Origin: Ralstonia pickettii
GTDB lineage: Bacteria > Pseudomonadota > Gammaproteobacteria > Burkholderiales > Burkholderiaceae
DNA: 64,000 bases
Assembly (NCBI RefSeq): GCF_016466415.2
Contig: NZ_CP066771.1
Location: 1,736,001 to 1,800,000, forward strand
Direction: 5' to 3'
This document shows, piece by piece, positions 36,233 through 43,955 of this stretch. The notes beneath the pieces were generated by a model. It worked only from the letters and a program-made list of their open reading frames with translations. It did no database searches and was not told the DNA's origin. The translations under genes were made by a program, and so were the position numbers. Position 1 is the first letter of the stretch. Every line of letters starts with the position of its first letter.

Positions 36233-37468
36233 CTAGCGCGCCTGACGTTGCGCCGTCCATCGACGATAGCGCCGCGACTGGCACGCTGCGGCCAGTTGCT
36301 GCTGAATCAGCGCCCGCAGCGGCGACACGCGCGGGTCCGTCGTGCGCCCCTCGCTCAGCCGGTTGAGCTGAAACTTGACGACCGCCATGTTGGCCAGTGC
36401 CCCCAGCGCCTTGTTCTTCCACGTAACGGGCTGCAGCGCGGGCGCGTTGTTCTTGCCGCCAGCCCAGTCGCGCGGCAGGTTTGGATCGATGGACAGCGCA
36501 GTCGCAATGCCCACCATATCGACACCGCTGTCGACCACCTGCTCCGCCACGGCCCGGCGCCGGATGCCGCCCGTGACCATCAGCGGCATGCGGGCAACGG
36601 TGGCGATGTCCCGTGCGAATTCCAGGAAATACGCTTCGCGGGCGAGCGTGCGGCCGTCGCGCGCGTGCCCTTGCATGGCAGGCACTTCGTAGCTGCCGCC
36701 GGACAGTTCCACCAGATCGACGCCCAGCGGGTTGAGCAGCTCGACCACCTGCTTCGCATCGTCAGGGCTGAAGCCGCCGCGCTGGAAATCGGCCGAGTTC
36801 AGCTTGACCGCCACCACGAACTGCGGCGACACGGCGGCACGCACGCTGCGCACGATATCGAGCAGCAGGCGCGCGCGGTTTTCGATCGGACCGCCCCACT
36901 GGTCCTGCCGCCGGTTGGAAATGGGCGACAGAAACTGGCTCAGCAGATAGCCATGGGCGGCGTGGATCTGCACGCCGGTGAAGCCGCTCTGCTCGGCCAG
37001 TTGCGCGCTGCGCGTGAAGCGCTGCTGGACTTCGCCGATATCCGCCTCGGTCATCTCGCGCGGCACCGGAAACTGCTTGGACAGCGCGCCCAGCGCCAGC
37101 GGAACGGCCGACGGCGCCAGCGTCGGCTGCCCGAGCGAGGCCGGCATCTGGCGCCCCGGATGGTTGATCTGCACCCACGCATGCGCGCCGTGCGCACGCG
37201 CCACCTGGGCCCAGCGGCGGAAGCGCTCGAGATGCGCGCCGTCTTCGAGGACGACGCCGTTCGGGCCGGTCATGGCGCGGTGGTCGATCATCACGTTGCC
37301 GGTCAGGATCAAGCCCGCGCCACCTGCCGCCCACGCCTCATACAGGCGCAGCAACGCGTCGGACGGCGCGTGATCGGCATCGGCCATGTTTTCTTCCATG
37401 GCGGCTTTGGCAAGGCGATTTGGGATCACCGCGCCGTTGGGCAGAACGAGGGGCGTGAAGAGCTTCAT
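36233..37468 (-). CDS. Old Yellow Enzyme-family NADH:flavin oxidoreductase
   Basis: FMN-dependent ene-reductase, 411 aa, single TIM-barrel domain without the FAD/NAD extension of 2,4-dienoyl-CoA reductase. Motifs: FTPLVLPNGAVIPNRLAKAAM, WVQINHPGRQMP, GVQIHAAHGYLLSQFLSPISNRR (active-site His-Ala-Ala-His, about 175-195), VTGGIRRR. It is divergent from a MerR regulator across an 88-nt spacer with two dyads, so it is probably induced by an electrophile or metal sensed by that protein. Confidence 0.9.
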   Translation of the reverse strand: MKLFTPLVLPNGAVIPNRLAKAAMEENMADADHAPSDALLRLYEAWAAGGAGLILTGNVMIDHRAMTGPNGVVLEDGAHLERFRRWAQVARAHGAHAWVQINHPGRQMPASLGQPTLAPSAVPLALGALSKQFPVPREMTEADIGEVQQRFTRSAQLAEQSGFTGVQIHAAHGYLLSQFLSPISNRRQDQWGGPIENRARLLLDIVRSVRAAVSPQFVVAVKLNSADFQRGGFSPDDAKQVVELLNPLGVDLVELSGGSYEVPAMQGHARDGRTLAREAYFLEFARDIATVARMPLMVTGGIRRRAVAEQVVDSGVDMVGIATALSIDPNLPRDWAGGKNNAPALQPVTWKNKALGALANMAVVKFQLNRLSEGRTTDPRVSPLRALIQQQLAAACQSRRYRRWTAQRQAR

Positions 37469-37510
37469 GGTGGCATCCGCGTGGGATTTGACATTTGACG
37501 AGACCTCAAC

Positions 37511-37541
37511 CCTAAGCTTAAAGTCAACTTGAATGTCAAGT
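37511..37541. promoter_or_regulatory. candidate MerR-type operator/promoter, two dyads
   Basis: TAAGCTTA (8-bp palindrome at 37513-37520) and CTTGA-ATG-TCAAG (37528-37540) lie in the short divergent spacer. On the minus strand TTGACA (complement of 37533-37538) could be the -35 of the OYE gene promoter. Confidence 0.5.
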
Positions 37542-37556
37542 CTGCGGAGCACGCAC

Positions 37557-38015
37557 ATGAAGATTGGTGAACTGGCGCGCCTGAGCGGCGTGGCCGCCTC
37601 GCGCATCCGGTTCTATGAAGCCAGCGGCCTGTTGCAGCCGGCGGAGCGGCAGTCCAATGGCTATCGGGAGTACGCGCCGGAATCCGTCACGCGGCTGCAG
37701 ATCATCCTGCGCGCGCAAAGCGCGGGGTTCTCGCTGGAAGAGATTCGCGCCCTCTTGCCCGGACACCAGGGCGCGTGGCCACGCGAAGAACTTCTGCAGG
37801 CGCTGCACAGCAAGGTCGCGGAAATCGGCGTGCTTGAGCAGCGCCTGGCGCAAAACAAGCGCGACTTGCTTGCGCTCATTCGCGAAGTCGACCACGAGCC
37901 CGACGGCGAAGACTGCGCCGACCGCGCCCGCCGCGTGTTCGACAAGATGAACCTCCGGCCGCTCGAGCAACCTGCCGTCGAACCGCAGATGCGCCATGCA
38001 CGAAAGCGCGGCTGA
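37557..38015 (+). CDS. MerR-family transcriptional regulator
   Basis: 152 aa. N-terminal MerR winged HTH (MKIGELARLSGVAASRIRFYEASGLLQPAERQSNGYREY), then helical dimer region with a coiled segment (EELLQALHSKVAEIGVLEQRLAQNKRDL). Only one Cys (EDCADRARR) at the effector end, so it is not a typical metal sensor of the CueR or ZntR kind. ATG chosen with GGAG 8 nt upstream. Divergent from the OYE gene, its likely target. Confidence 0.9.
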   Translation: MKIGELARLSGVAASRIRFYEASGLLQPAERQSNGYREYAPESVTRLQIILRAQSAGFSLEEIRALLPGHQGAWPREELLQALHSKVAEIGVLEQRLAQNKRDLLALIREVDHEPDGEDCADRARRVFDKMNLRPLEQPAVEPQMRHARKRG

Positions 38016-38404
38016 GGCACCTGCCTGGTCCGAGACACGCGCGAACGTGTCGGCGTGGGCCATCACCGGGTGACTTCGCCGCTTGTGGCCCGGTCCGACA
38101 GAACGTGCCAGACGGCTTCCGACCTGCCCGCACGCAGCACGCCGGTGAATGCGCACACCATGTCGCCCTTGGGCGTGGCACCGGCGAAGGCGAAGGCGAT
38201 GCACTGGTTCTGCTGTGCGGCGACTCGCAACCACGTGACCTGGATACGCTGGATATGGAAACGCTGCTGGCGCTCCAGCTCATTACGCTGGAACGCCTGA
38301 GCCCCGGCGTGAGCGCGCCGCGCGTCACGCTGCAGGGGTATGCGCTGTTGAAGTCGGTGGGGGTCCTCCGCGCGCGCAAGGGCGTGCTGGCGGCGGTGGC
38401 GTAA
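37996..38404 (+). pseudogene. probable frameshifted hypothetical gene
   Basis: From ATG 37996 (overlapping the end of the MerR gene by 20 nt) the frame reads MHESAAEAPAWSETRANV... to a TGA at 38071. Removing one G from the GGG at 38068-38070 joins it to the +1 frame, which stays open for 110 codons with good codon use (DLDTLDMETLLALQLITLERL) to the TAA at 38404. Each half alone is odd; together they give about 135 residues. Either a real pseudogene or a sequencing indel. Family not recognised. Confidence 0.6.
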
Positions 38405-38421
38405 CGGCTAGCGGAATCGAA

Positions 38422-39063
38422 TCAAAACCCGCGCAGGACGTGACGCAGCAGCAAGGCAGACAGCACCAGCATCGTCACGCCAATCAACCCATCCAATACC
38501 TGCCACGCCTTGGGCCGGGCAAACCACGGTGCGAGCCAGCGCGCGCCGAACCCCAGCGACACAAACCAGAACAGGCTGGCCGACCCTGCACCCGCCACAA
38601 ACCAGCCGCGCAATGCCGAGGCTTGCTGAGCACCAATGCTGCCCACGAGCAGAACCGTATCCAGATAGACGTGCGGATTGAGCAGCGTAAATGCCGCCGC
38701 CTGCGCCAGCGCCGCGCGCCGGCTGAGGCCGTCCCCGCCCGCGGCGGCCCGTAACTGGTTGGAATACCGCGCCCGCCGGAGCGCCTGCACGCCATACAGC
38801 AACAGGAATGCCGCGCCCGCCAACGCGAGGAATCGCGCGAGGCTGGGTCGTTCACCCAACGCCTGCGCCATACCGAGCACGCCCGCCAGAATCAGCAGCG
38901 CATCGGTCATCGCACAGAACAGCACCACGCTGCCCACGTGTTCGCGGCGCAGCCCCTGACGCAGCACAAAAGCGTTCTGCGCGCCAATGGCCACGATCTG
39001 ACCAAGGCTCAGCGCCACGCCCTGCAGGAAGACGGATGAGGAAGTTGCAAGCGATGTGGCCAT
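38422..39063 (-). CDS. argO: LysE/ArgO-type amino-acid exporter
   Basis: 213 aa, inner-membrane exporter of basic amino acids with five to six helices. The family motif GQNAF appears as AIGAQNAFVLRQGL (about residues 26-38), and NPHVYLDTVLLVGSIG at about 129-143 is typical of LysE/ArgO. Divergent from a LysR regulator with an 11-bp inverted repeat between them, as for argO/argP or lysE/lysG. Direction or substrate (Arg or Lys) cannot be told from sequence. Confidence 0.9.
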   Translation of the reverse strand: MATSLATSSSVFLQGVALSLGQIVAIGAQNAFVLRQGLRREHVGSVVLFCAMTDALLILAGVLGMAQALGERPSLARFLALAGAAFLLLYGVQALRRARYSNQLRAAAGGDGLSRRAALAQAAAFTLLNPHVYLDTVLLVGSIGAQQASALRGWFVAGAGSASLFWFVSLGFGARWLAPWFARPKAWQVLDGLIGVTMLVLSALLLRHVLRGF

Positions 39064-39083
39064 GCGCGCAGCTTGCCAGCCCG

Positions 39084-39119
39084 ATTGAATGAAGACAAAC
39101 TATCTTTCCTTCATTCAAT
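39084..39119. promoter_or_regulatory. 11-bp inverted repeat operator between argO and argP
   Basis: ATTGAATGAAG (39084-39094) and CTTCATTCAAT (39109-39119) are perfect complements separated by 14 nt, in the 74-nt divergent spacer; the natural binding site for the LysR-type regulator. Confidence 0.8.
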
Positions 39120-39137
39120 TCAGTTTTCCTAACTTAC

Positions 39138-40034
39138 GTGCTGGATTATTCTGCACTGGCAGCTTTGGCTGCCGTCATTCGAGAAGGCAGTTTCGAGCGC
39201 GCGGCGCGCGCACTGCATGTCACGCCGTCGGCCATTTCGCAACGCATCCGGTTGCTGGAAGAACGCGTCGGCTGCGCGCTGGTCGTGCGCGATCAGCCGT
39301 GCCGCCCCACCGAGACCGGCCTGCGGCTTTGCCAGCACGTCGACCGCGTGCGCCTGCTCGAACAGGAACTGCAAGGCGCGCTTCCGACGCTGGGGCCAGA
39401 CGGCGCGGCGCGCGTTGCGCTGCCCATTGCCGTGAACGCCGACAGCCTGGCGACGTGGCTCGCACCTGCAATCGCCACGTTCGCAGCAGCCCACCCGGTG
39501 TTGATGGAAGTGGCTGTGGATGACCAGGATCACACCGGTGAATGGCTGCGCAGCGGTGCCGTGCTGGCGGCCGTTACGGCCACCGCGCGGCCGGCTGCGG
39601 GTTGCAACAGCCGCCCCCTCGGGTCCATGCGTTATCTGGCAGCAGCCAGCCCTGCATTCGTCCAGCGACATTTCGCAGACGGCGTCGGCGCAGGAGAACT
39701 GTCGAAAGCGCCCTGCCTCGTGTTCAACACCAAGGATGCATTGCAGGCCACCTGGGCACGGCGCCTGTGCCATCGCCATGTGGAATTGCCGCGCCATCTG
39801 CTGCCGTCGTCGCAGGCGTTTGTGACTGCGGCCGTGGCCGGCATGGGTTGGGGGCTGCATCCGCATGCGCTGATTGCGCAGCATCTTGAAGACGGCTCAC
39901 TGGTCGAGCTGGTGCCTAACACGCCGTTGGATGTTCCGCTGCATTGGCAGCATGCGCGGGCAGCATCCTCGCTGCTCGATGAACTCAGCCGTCAAGTGCT
40001 GACTGCCGCGCGTGCCGCGCTGCTCGCTCCCTGA
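39138..40034 (+). CDS. argP: ArgP/LysG-type LysR regulator
   Basis: 298 aa from a GTG start. N-terminal LysR HTH (LAALAAVIREGSFERAARALHVTPSAISQRIRLLEERVG) with the ArgP/IciA-type sequence, then the periplasmic-binding-like effector domain. MLDYSALAALAAVI matches the ArgP start. It controls the divergent exporter, probably in response to Lys/Arg. Confidence 0.9.
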   Translation: MLDYSALAALAAVIREGSFERAARALHVTPSAISQRIRLLEERVGCALVVRDQPCRPTETGLRLCQHVDRVRLLEQELQGALPTLGPDGAARVALPIAVNADSLATWLAPAIATFAAAHPVLMEVAVDDQDHTGEWLRSGAVLAAVTATARPAAGCNSRPLGSMRYLAAASPAFVQRHFADGVGAGELSKAPCLVFNTKDALQATWARRLCHRHVELPRHLLPSSQAFVTAAVAGMGWGLHPHALIAQHLEDGSLVELVPNTPLDVPLHWQHARAASSLLDELSRQVLTAARAALLAP

Positions 40035-40038
40035 GCCG

Positions 40039-40899
40039 TTACAGCGCGTTCAGCGGAATCTTGAGGTACTGCACGCCGTTCGGCTCGGCCGGAGGCAACA
40101 TGCCCGCACGAATGTTCACCTGAATGGCCGGCAGCATCAGCGTCGGCATGCCGAGCGTGGCATCGCGCTTCGTGCGCATCTGCACGAACTCGGCCTCGGT
40201 CACGCCATCGCGCACATGGATGTTGGCGCGGCGCTGCTCGGCCACCGTTGTGTGGCACACGGCTTCGCGCCCACCGGGCGGATAGTCGTGGCACATGTAG
40301 AGGCGCGTGTCCGGCGGCAGATCCAGCAAGCGGCGGATCGACTGGTACAGCGTGCCCGCATTTCCTCCCGGAAAATCGCAGCGCGCGGTGCCCACGTCCG
40401 GCATGAACAGCGTGTCGCCCACAAACACCGCATCGCCCACCTGATACGCCATGTCTGCCGGCGTGTGGCCCGGCACGGCCAGCGCCTTTGCTTCGAGATT
40501 ACCGATATGGAACACCTCGTCCGGCGCAAACAGGTGGTCAAACTGTGAGCCATCAAGCAGGAACGCGCGCTCGAGATTGAAGATCGGCTTGAACACGCCC
40601 TGCACGACCCGAATGCGCTCACCGATGGCGATACGCCCGCCGAAACGCCCACGCAGATACGGCGCAGCCGACAGGTGATCGGCATGCGCGTGGGTCTCCA
40701 GTAGCCATTCGATGCGCAAGCCCTGCGCTTCGATGAACGCCGCAACGCGGTCGGCCGAGCGGGTCGTCGTGCGGCCCGATTTGGGGTCGTAGTCGAGTAC
40801 CGAATCGATCACGGCACAGGGCGAGCCGGGCCCCGCGTGCACGACGTAGGTCATGGTGCAGGTATCGGGGTCGAAGAAGGATTCGATCTGGGCGTGCAT
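40039..40899 (-). CDS. MBL-fold hydrolase, Blh/ETHE1-type sulfur dioxygenase
   Basis: 286 aa. Zn/Fe-binding THAHADH motif at about residues 69-75, PGHTPADMAY, VFVGDTLFMPDVGTARCDFPGG and CHDYPPGG. The order of motifs matches the metallo-beta-lactamase half of Blh, the persulfide dioxygenase of BigR operons, which oxidises glutathione persulfide to sulfite. The DUF442 half of full-length Blh is absent. The start MHAQIESFFDPDT is chosen; the frame extends 23 codons into the operator region. Divergent from bigR across a BigR-like dyad. Confidence 0.88.
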   Translation of the reverse strand: MHAQIESFFDPDTCTMTYVVHAGPGSPCAVIDSVLDYDPKSGRTTTRSADRVAAFIEAQGLRIEWLLETHAHADHLSAAPYLRGRFGGRIAIGERIRVVQGVFKPIFNLERAFLLDGSQFDHLFAPDEVFHIGNLEAKALAVPGHTPADMAYQVGDAVFVGDTLFMPDVGTARCDFPGGNAGTLYQSIRRLLDLPPDTRLYMCHDYPPGGREAVCHTTVAEQRRANIHVRDGVTEAEFVQMRTKRDATLGMPTLMLPAIQVNIRAGMLPPAEPNGVQYLKIPLNAL

Positions 40900-40921
40900 G
40901 GTGGACTTTCCCGAACAATCT

Positions 40922-40938
40922 ATATTTTTATAGAATAT
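40922..40938. promoter_or_regulatory. BigR-like operator
   Basis: ATATT-N7-AATAT inverted repeat (within TATATTTTTATAGAATATC) between the sulfur dioxygenase and bigR, AT-rich in an otherwise GC-rich region. Resembles the AT-rich dyad bound by BigR in other Proteobacteria. Confidence 0.7.
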
Positions 40939-40999
40939 CGTCTGACATTCTGTCTGCCAATAGCGCAAAAGGCGCGAATAGCCCCTGCATCACACCGCG

Positions 41000-41365
41000 A
41001 TGAGCCATTCCACTACCAGTCCCAACGTCGTGCCGCTGCCCGATGCGGCCATCTCCATGCTGCGCGCGTCTGCATCGCAAGCGTGCGCCGTGCTCAAGGC
41101 CATGGCGCACGAAGACCGTCTGCTGCTGCTCTGCCAGCTCACGCAGGGCGAGCGCAATGTCGGCGAGCTGGAGGCGCTGGTCGGCCTGCATCAACCCAGC
41201 CTGTCGCAGCAATTGGGCGTGTTGCGCGACGAGGGCCTTGTCGCCACGCGGCGCGAAGGCAAATACATCTACTACCGGCTCGCCAGCTTCGAGGTCATCC
41301 AGATCATGCAGACGCTGTCCGAGCTTTACTGCGGCAAGGTCATGAAGAAGATGGCGGGACGCTGA
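41000..41365 (+). CDS. bigR: BigR-type ArsR-family repressor (sulfide/persulfide sensor)
   Basis: 121 aa winged-helix ArsR protein. HTH NVGELEALVGLHQPSLSQQLGVLRDEGLVATRREGKYIYYRL. Cys45 (LLLLCQL) and Cys111 (ELYCGKV) are 66 residues apart, the same spacing as the redox pair Cys42/Cys108 of Xylella BigR, which forms a disulfide or polysulfide and releases DNA. Third Cys at 29. Operon: bigR-tauE, 2 nt apart, with the sulfur dioxygenase divergent. Confidence 0.9.
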   Translation: MSHSTTSPNVVPLPDAAISMLRASASQACAVLKAMAHEDRLLLLCQLTQGERNVGELEALVGLHQPSLSQQLGVLRDEGLVATRREGKYIYYRLASFEVIQIMQTLSELYCGKVMKKMAGR

Positions 41366-41367
41366 CC

Positions 41368-42189
41368 ATGTCGCCGATGGAAGCGGGTTGGATCATCAGT
41401 GCGGGACTGGGCTCCGTGGTTGGCCTGATCCTGGCGCTGACGGGCGCAGGCGGCGCCATTGTCGCGGTGCCGCTGCTGATTTTTGGGTTGCATCTGTCGG
41501 TGCCGGAAGCTGCGCCCATTGCACTACTGGCGGTGGGACTGTCCGCCGGGCTGGGTGCGACGCTCGGCTTGCGCGAAGGCAAGGTCCGCTACAAGGCCGC
41601 TGGGCTGATGGCGCTGTGCGGCGTGGTGATCTCGCCGTTTGGCATCTGGGTTGCGCACCGCGTACCGAACACGCCGCTCACGCTGCTGTTTGCGGTGGTG
41701 CTCGCCTACGTGGCGGTGCGCATGTTCCGGCAAGCGCGCGCAGCACCGTCCACCGAGCCGCGCCCGAGGCGCACGGCACCGCCGTGCCACCTTGACAGCA
41801 CCACGGCCAAGCTCGTCTGGACGCTGCCGTGCGCGCGCGCATTGGCTGCGTCGGGCGTGGGCGCAGGCTTCCTGTCCGGGTTGCTGGGCGTGGGCGGCGG
41901 CTTTGTCATCGTGCCCGCATTGCGCCGCGCGACCGATCTGCCGATGCAAACCATCGTCGCCACCTCGTTGGCAGTGATTGCGCTGGTGTCCGCTGGCGGT
42001 GTGGCCGCCTCGGCCATCGGCGGGCATGTCGATTGGCATATCGCGCTGCCGTTTGCCGCCGGCGCCTTGACCGGCATGCTGGTGGGACGGCGCTTTGCGC
42101 AGCATTTGGCAGGGCCGGCCCTCCAGCAAGGATTTGCCGCGTTTGCGGGCGTCGTGGCGCTCGGGATGATCGTCCGAACACTGATTTGA
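41368..42189 (+). CDS. TauE/SafE-family sulfite exporter
   Basis: 273-aa inner-membrane permease with eight hydrophobic segments in two repeats (GLGSVVGLILALTGAGGAIVAVPLLIFG and GVGAGFLSGLLGVGGGFVIVPAL are the paired signatures). In BigR loci this family member is thought to export sulfite made by the dioxygenase. It starts 2 nt after bigR; the last codons contain the -35 of the tRNA-Pro promoter. Confidence 0.9.
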   Translation: MSPMEAGWIISAGLGSVVGLILALTGAGGAIVAVPLLIFGLHLSVPEAAPIALLAVGLSAGLGATLGLREGKVRYKAAGLMALCGVVISPFGIWVAHRVPNTPLTLLFAVVLAYVAVRMFRQARAAPSTEPRPRRTAPPCHLDSTTAKLVWTLPCARALAASGVGAGFLSGLLGVGGGFVIVPALRRATDLPMQTIVATSLAVIALVSAGGVAASAIGGHVDWHIALPFAAGALTGMLVGRRFAQHLAGPALQQGFAAFAGVVALGMIVRTLI

Positions 42190-42215
42190 CCAGCTTGTTG
42201 CGAAAGCGGTACAAT
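42186..42215 (+). promoter_or_regulatory. promoter of tRNA-Pro
   Basis: TTGACC (42186-42191), 18-nt spacer, TACAAT (42210-42215), placing initiation just ahead of the tRNA. The -35 overlaps the stop codon of the exporter gene. Confidence 0.75.
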
Positions 42216-42224
42216 CGCGGTCTT

Positions 42225-42301
42225 CGGGGCGTAGCGTAGTCTGGTAACGCGTCCGGTTTGGGACCGGAAGACCGCGGGTTCAAATCCTGCCGCCCCGACC
42301 A
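42225..42301 (+). tRNA. tRNA-Pro (anticodon TGG), CCA encoded
   Basis: Acceptor CGGGGCG/CGCCCCG, anticodon stem TCCGG/CCGGA with loop TTTGGGA (anticodon TGG), T-arm GTTCAAAT, discriminator A, encoded CCA. Own promoter and terminator. Confidence 0.97.
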
Positions 42302-42317
42302 GCATTGAGCAGCAAAC

Positions 42318-42350
42318 AAAACGGCTTACGTTCACCACGTAAGCCGTTTT
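42318..42350 (+). terminator. terminator after tRNA-Pro
   Basis: AAAACGGCTTACG / CGTAAGCCGTTTT, 13-bp perfect stem, 7-nt loop, 17 nt after the tRNA. Confidence 0.92.
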
Positions 42351-42439
42351 GCTTTGGCGCGTTGCGTTGCGGCGCATGGTGTCATCTGACGATGCTATAA
42401 AGACAGCATCCGCATCATGCAATGCCGCCCCCCTTCTCC

Positions 42440-42913
42440 ATGAACCTCATCCTGTGGCGCCACGCTGAAGCCGAAGACGTGGCCGCATCCTTGCGCATCC
42501 AGCGCAACACCGATCTCCAGCGAGAACTCACCAAGCGCGGTCACAAGCAGGCCGAGAAGATGGCCAATTGGCTGCGCCCTCGCCTGCCGGCAGACACGCT
42601 CGTGCTCGCGAGCCCCGCGGTCCGCACACAGCAGACCGCACGCGCCCTCACCGAACATTTCCAGACGCTGCCCGCGCTCGCGCCTGGCGCAGATGTGAGC
42701 GCGATCCTCGATGCATTGGACTGGCCGTCGAATACGAACCTGCTGCTGGTCGGCCATCAGCCGTGGCTCGGGCGCCTTGCCAGCCTGCTCATCGCGGGCA
42801 CGGAAATGGACTGGAGCGTGAAGAAAGCCGGCGTGTGGTGGCTCTGCCGCCGCATGCGTGAAGACGAAGCACAGACCGTGCTGCGCGCGGTGGTGAACCC
42901 CGATCTCGCGTGA
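42440..42913 (+). CDS. sixA: SixA-type histidine phosphatase
   Basis: 157 aa, phosphoglycerate-mutase-like fold. Catalytic RHA motif LILWRHAEAED (His at residue 8), TKRGHKQAEKMANWL, SPAVRTQQTA and the second catalytic His in LLVGHQPWLGRLA. In E. coli SixA removes phosphate from phosphohistidine proteins such as PtsO/NPr and ArcB. ATG at 42440 chosen to begin MNLILWRHAEAE; an in-frame ATG six codons earlier exists. Confidence 0.9.
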   Translation: MNLILWRHAEAEDVAASLRIQRNTDLQRELTKRGHKQAEKMANWLRPRLPADTLVLASPAVRTQQTARALTEHFQTLPALAPGADVSAILDALDWPSNTNLLLVGHQPWLGRLASLLIAGTEMDWSVKKAGVWWLCRRMREDEAQTVLRAVVNPDLA

Positions 42914-42965
42914 CACATCACGTTGGTCACAGCATCGCCACGCAAAATTCACGTAACGGTCACGG

Positions 42966-43010
42966 TTGACACGCTTTTGTCGCGGATCTGTCACGTAGCG
43001 CCTCTAGAAT
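42966..43010 (+). promoter_or_regulatory. tandem Pho box and -10 of the olsB-like gene
   Basis: Three heptamers spaced exactly 11 bp: TTGACAC (42966-42972), TTGTCGC (42977-42983) and CTGTCAC (42988-42994), fitting CTGTCAT-N4 repeats bound by PhoB. A TAGAAT -10 (43005-43010) follows after 10 bp, the standard Pho-box spacing. Confidence 0.72.
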
Positions 43011-43041
43011 CGCTTCGAAATCCACCCTTGGGGATGCACGA

Positions 43042-43875
43042 ATGCGAGACCTGCCGACGCCCACCCAGCCATTGATCGACGCACTGCCGAGCCTGAACCT
43101 GGGCAACGCACGGAGGGGCCTTCCTCGCTCACCCGACGCTCTTCCGGCGCGTGACAAGCCTGTTCTGGCCGTTTCGTGGGCGCGCCATCAGGATGAAGTG
43201 ACCGAAGCGCAGCGCCTGCGCTACAAGGTGTTTGCCGAAGAGATGGGCGCCCGCCTGCCCTCGGCCCACACGGAACTGGACGTCGACATGTTCGACGCCG
43301 TGTGCGACCACCTGATCGTGCGCGACCAGAAAACGCTCCGCGTGGTCGGCACCTACCGTGTGCTGCGCCCGGACGCTGCCAAGCAGATTGGTTGCCTGTA
43401 CTCCGAATCCGAATTCGACCTCGTGCGCCTGGCGCACTTGCGTCCGAAGATGGTCGAGCTTGGCCGCTCGTGCGTGCACCGCGACTACCGCTCGGGCAGC
43501 GTCATCATGGCGCTGTGGGCCGGCCTGGGCGAATACATGCAGCGCTACGGTTTCGAATCGATGCTGGGCTGCGCAAGCGTGTCGATGGGCGATGGCGGTC
43601 ACTTTGCAGCCAGCCTGTATCGCAGCTTCGTTGAAGATGGCTCGCTCGCACCGATCGAGTACCACGCCTTCCCACGCGTGGCACTGCCGGTGGACGAACT
43701 GAACCAGGATCTCGAAGTCGAGCCGCCTGCGCTCGTGAAGGGTTATCTGCGCTTGGGCGCACGCATCTGCGGCGCACCGGCCTGGGACCCTGACTTCAAC
43801 GTCGCCGACTTCCTCACGCTGCTGCGCCTGTCGGACATCAACCCGCGCTACGCACGCCACTTCCTGCGCGGCTGA
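43042..43875 (+). CDS. olsB: GNAT-fold N-acyltransferase, OlsB-like (ornithine lipid synthesis)
   Basis: 277 aa. After a variable head of about 45 residues comes the hemolysin/OlsB acyltransferase domain: EAQRLRYKVFAEEMGARLP, FDAVCDHLIVRD, VGTYRVL, VELGRSCVHRDYRSGSVIMALW, and a C-terminus PDFNVADFLTLLRLSDINPRYARHFL. OlsB transfers a 3-hydroxyacyl group from ACP to ornithine, giving lyso-ornithine lipid, a phosphorus-free membrane lipid made when phosphate is scarce. The tandem Pho box upstream and the pho/pst block nearby support this. No olsA is adjacent; a different acylated acceptor is possible. Confidence 0.8.
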   Translation: MRDLPTPTQPLIDALPSLNLGNARRGLPRSPDALPARDKPVLAVSWARHQDEVTEAQRLRYKVFAEEMGARLPSAHTELDVDMFDAVCDHLIVRDQKTLRVVGTYRVLRPDAAKQIGCLYSESEFDLVRLAHLRPKMVELGRSCVHRDYRSGSVIMALWAGLGEYMQRYGFESMLGCASVSMGDGGHFAASLYRSFVEDGSLAPIEYHAFPRVALPVDELNQDLEVEPPALVKGYLRLGARICGAPAWDPDFNVADFLTLLRLSDINPRYARHFLRG

Positions 43876-43903
43876 TATCGCTCAGAACAGCGCCACACCA
43901 AAT

Positions 43904-43933
43904 AAAACGGCCCGGGTCACTCCGGGCCGTTTT
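43904..43933. terminator. bidirectional terminator between olsB and ppx
   Basis: AAAACGGCCCGG / CCGGGCCGTTTT perfect 12-bp stem with a 6-nt loop. Confidence 0.92.
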
Positions 43934-43955
43934 GCTTGGGAGGCTGCGCTACGCT

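Noticed and set aside
41906-42319. 137-aa minus-strand frame covering tRNA-Pro
   Set aside because: Same kind of tRNA-antisense artefact (GRQDLNPRSSGPKPDAL).
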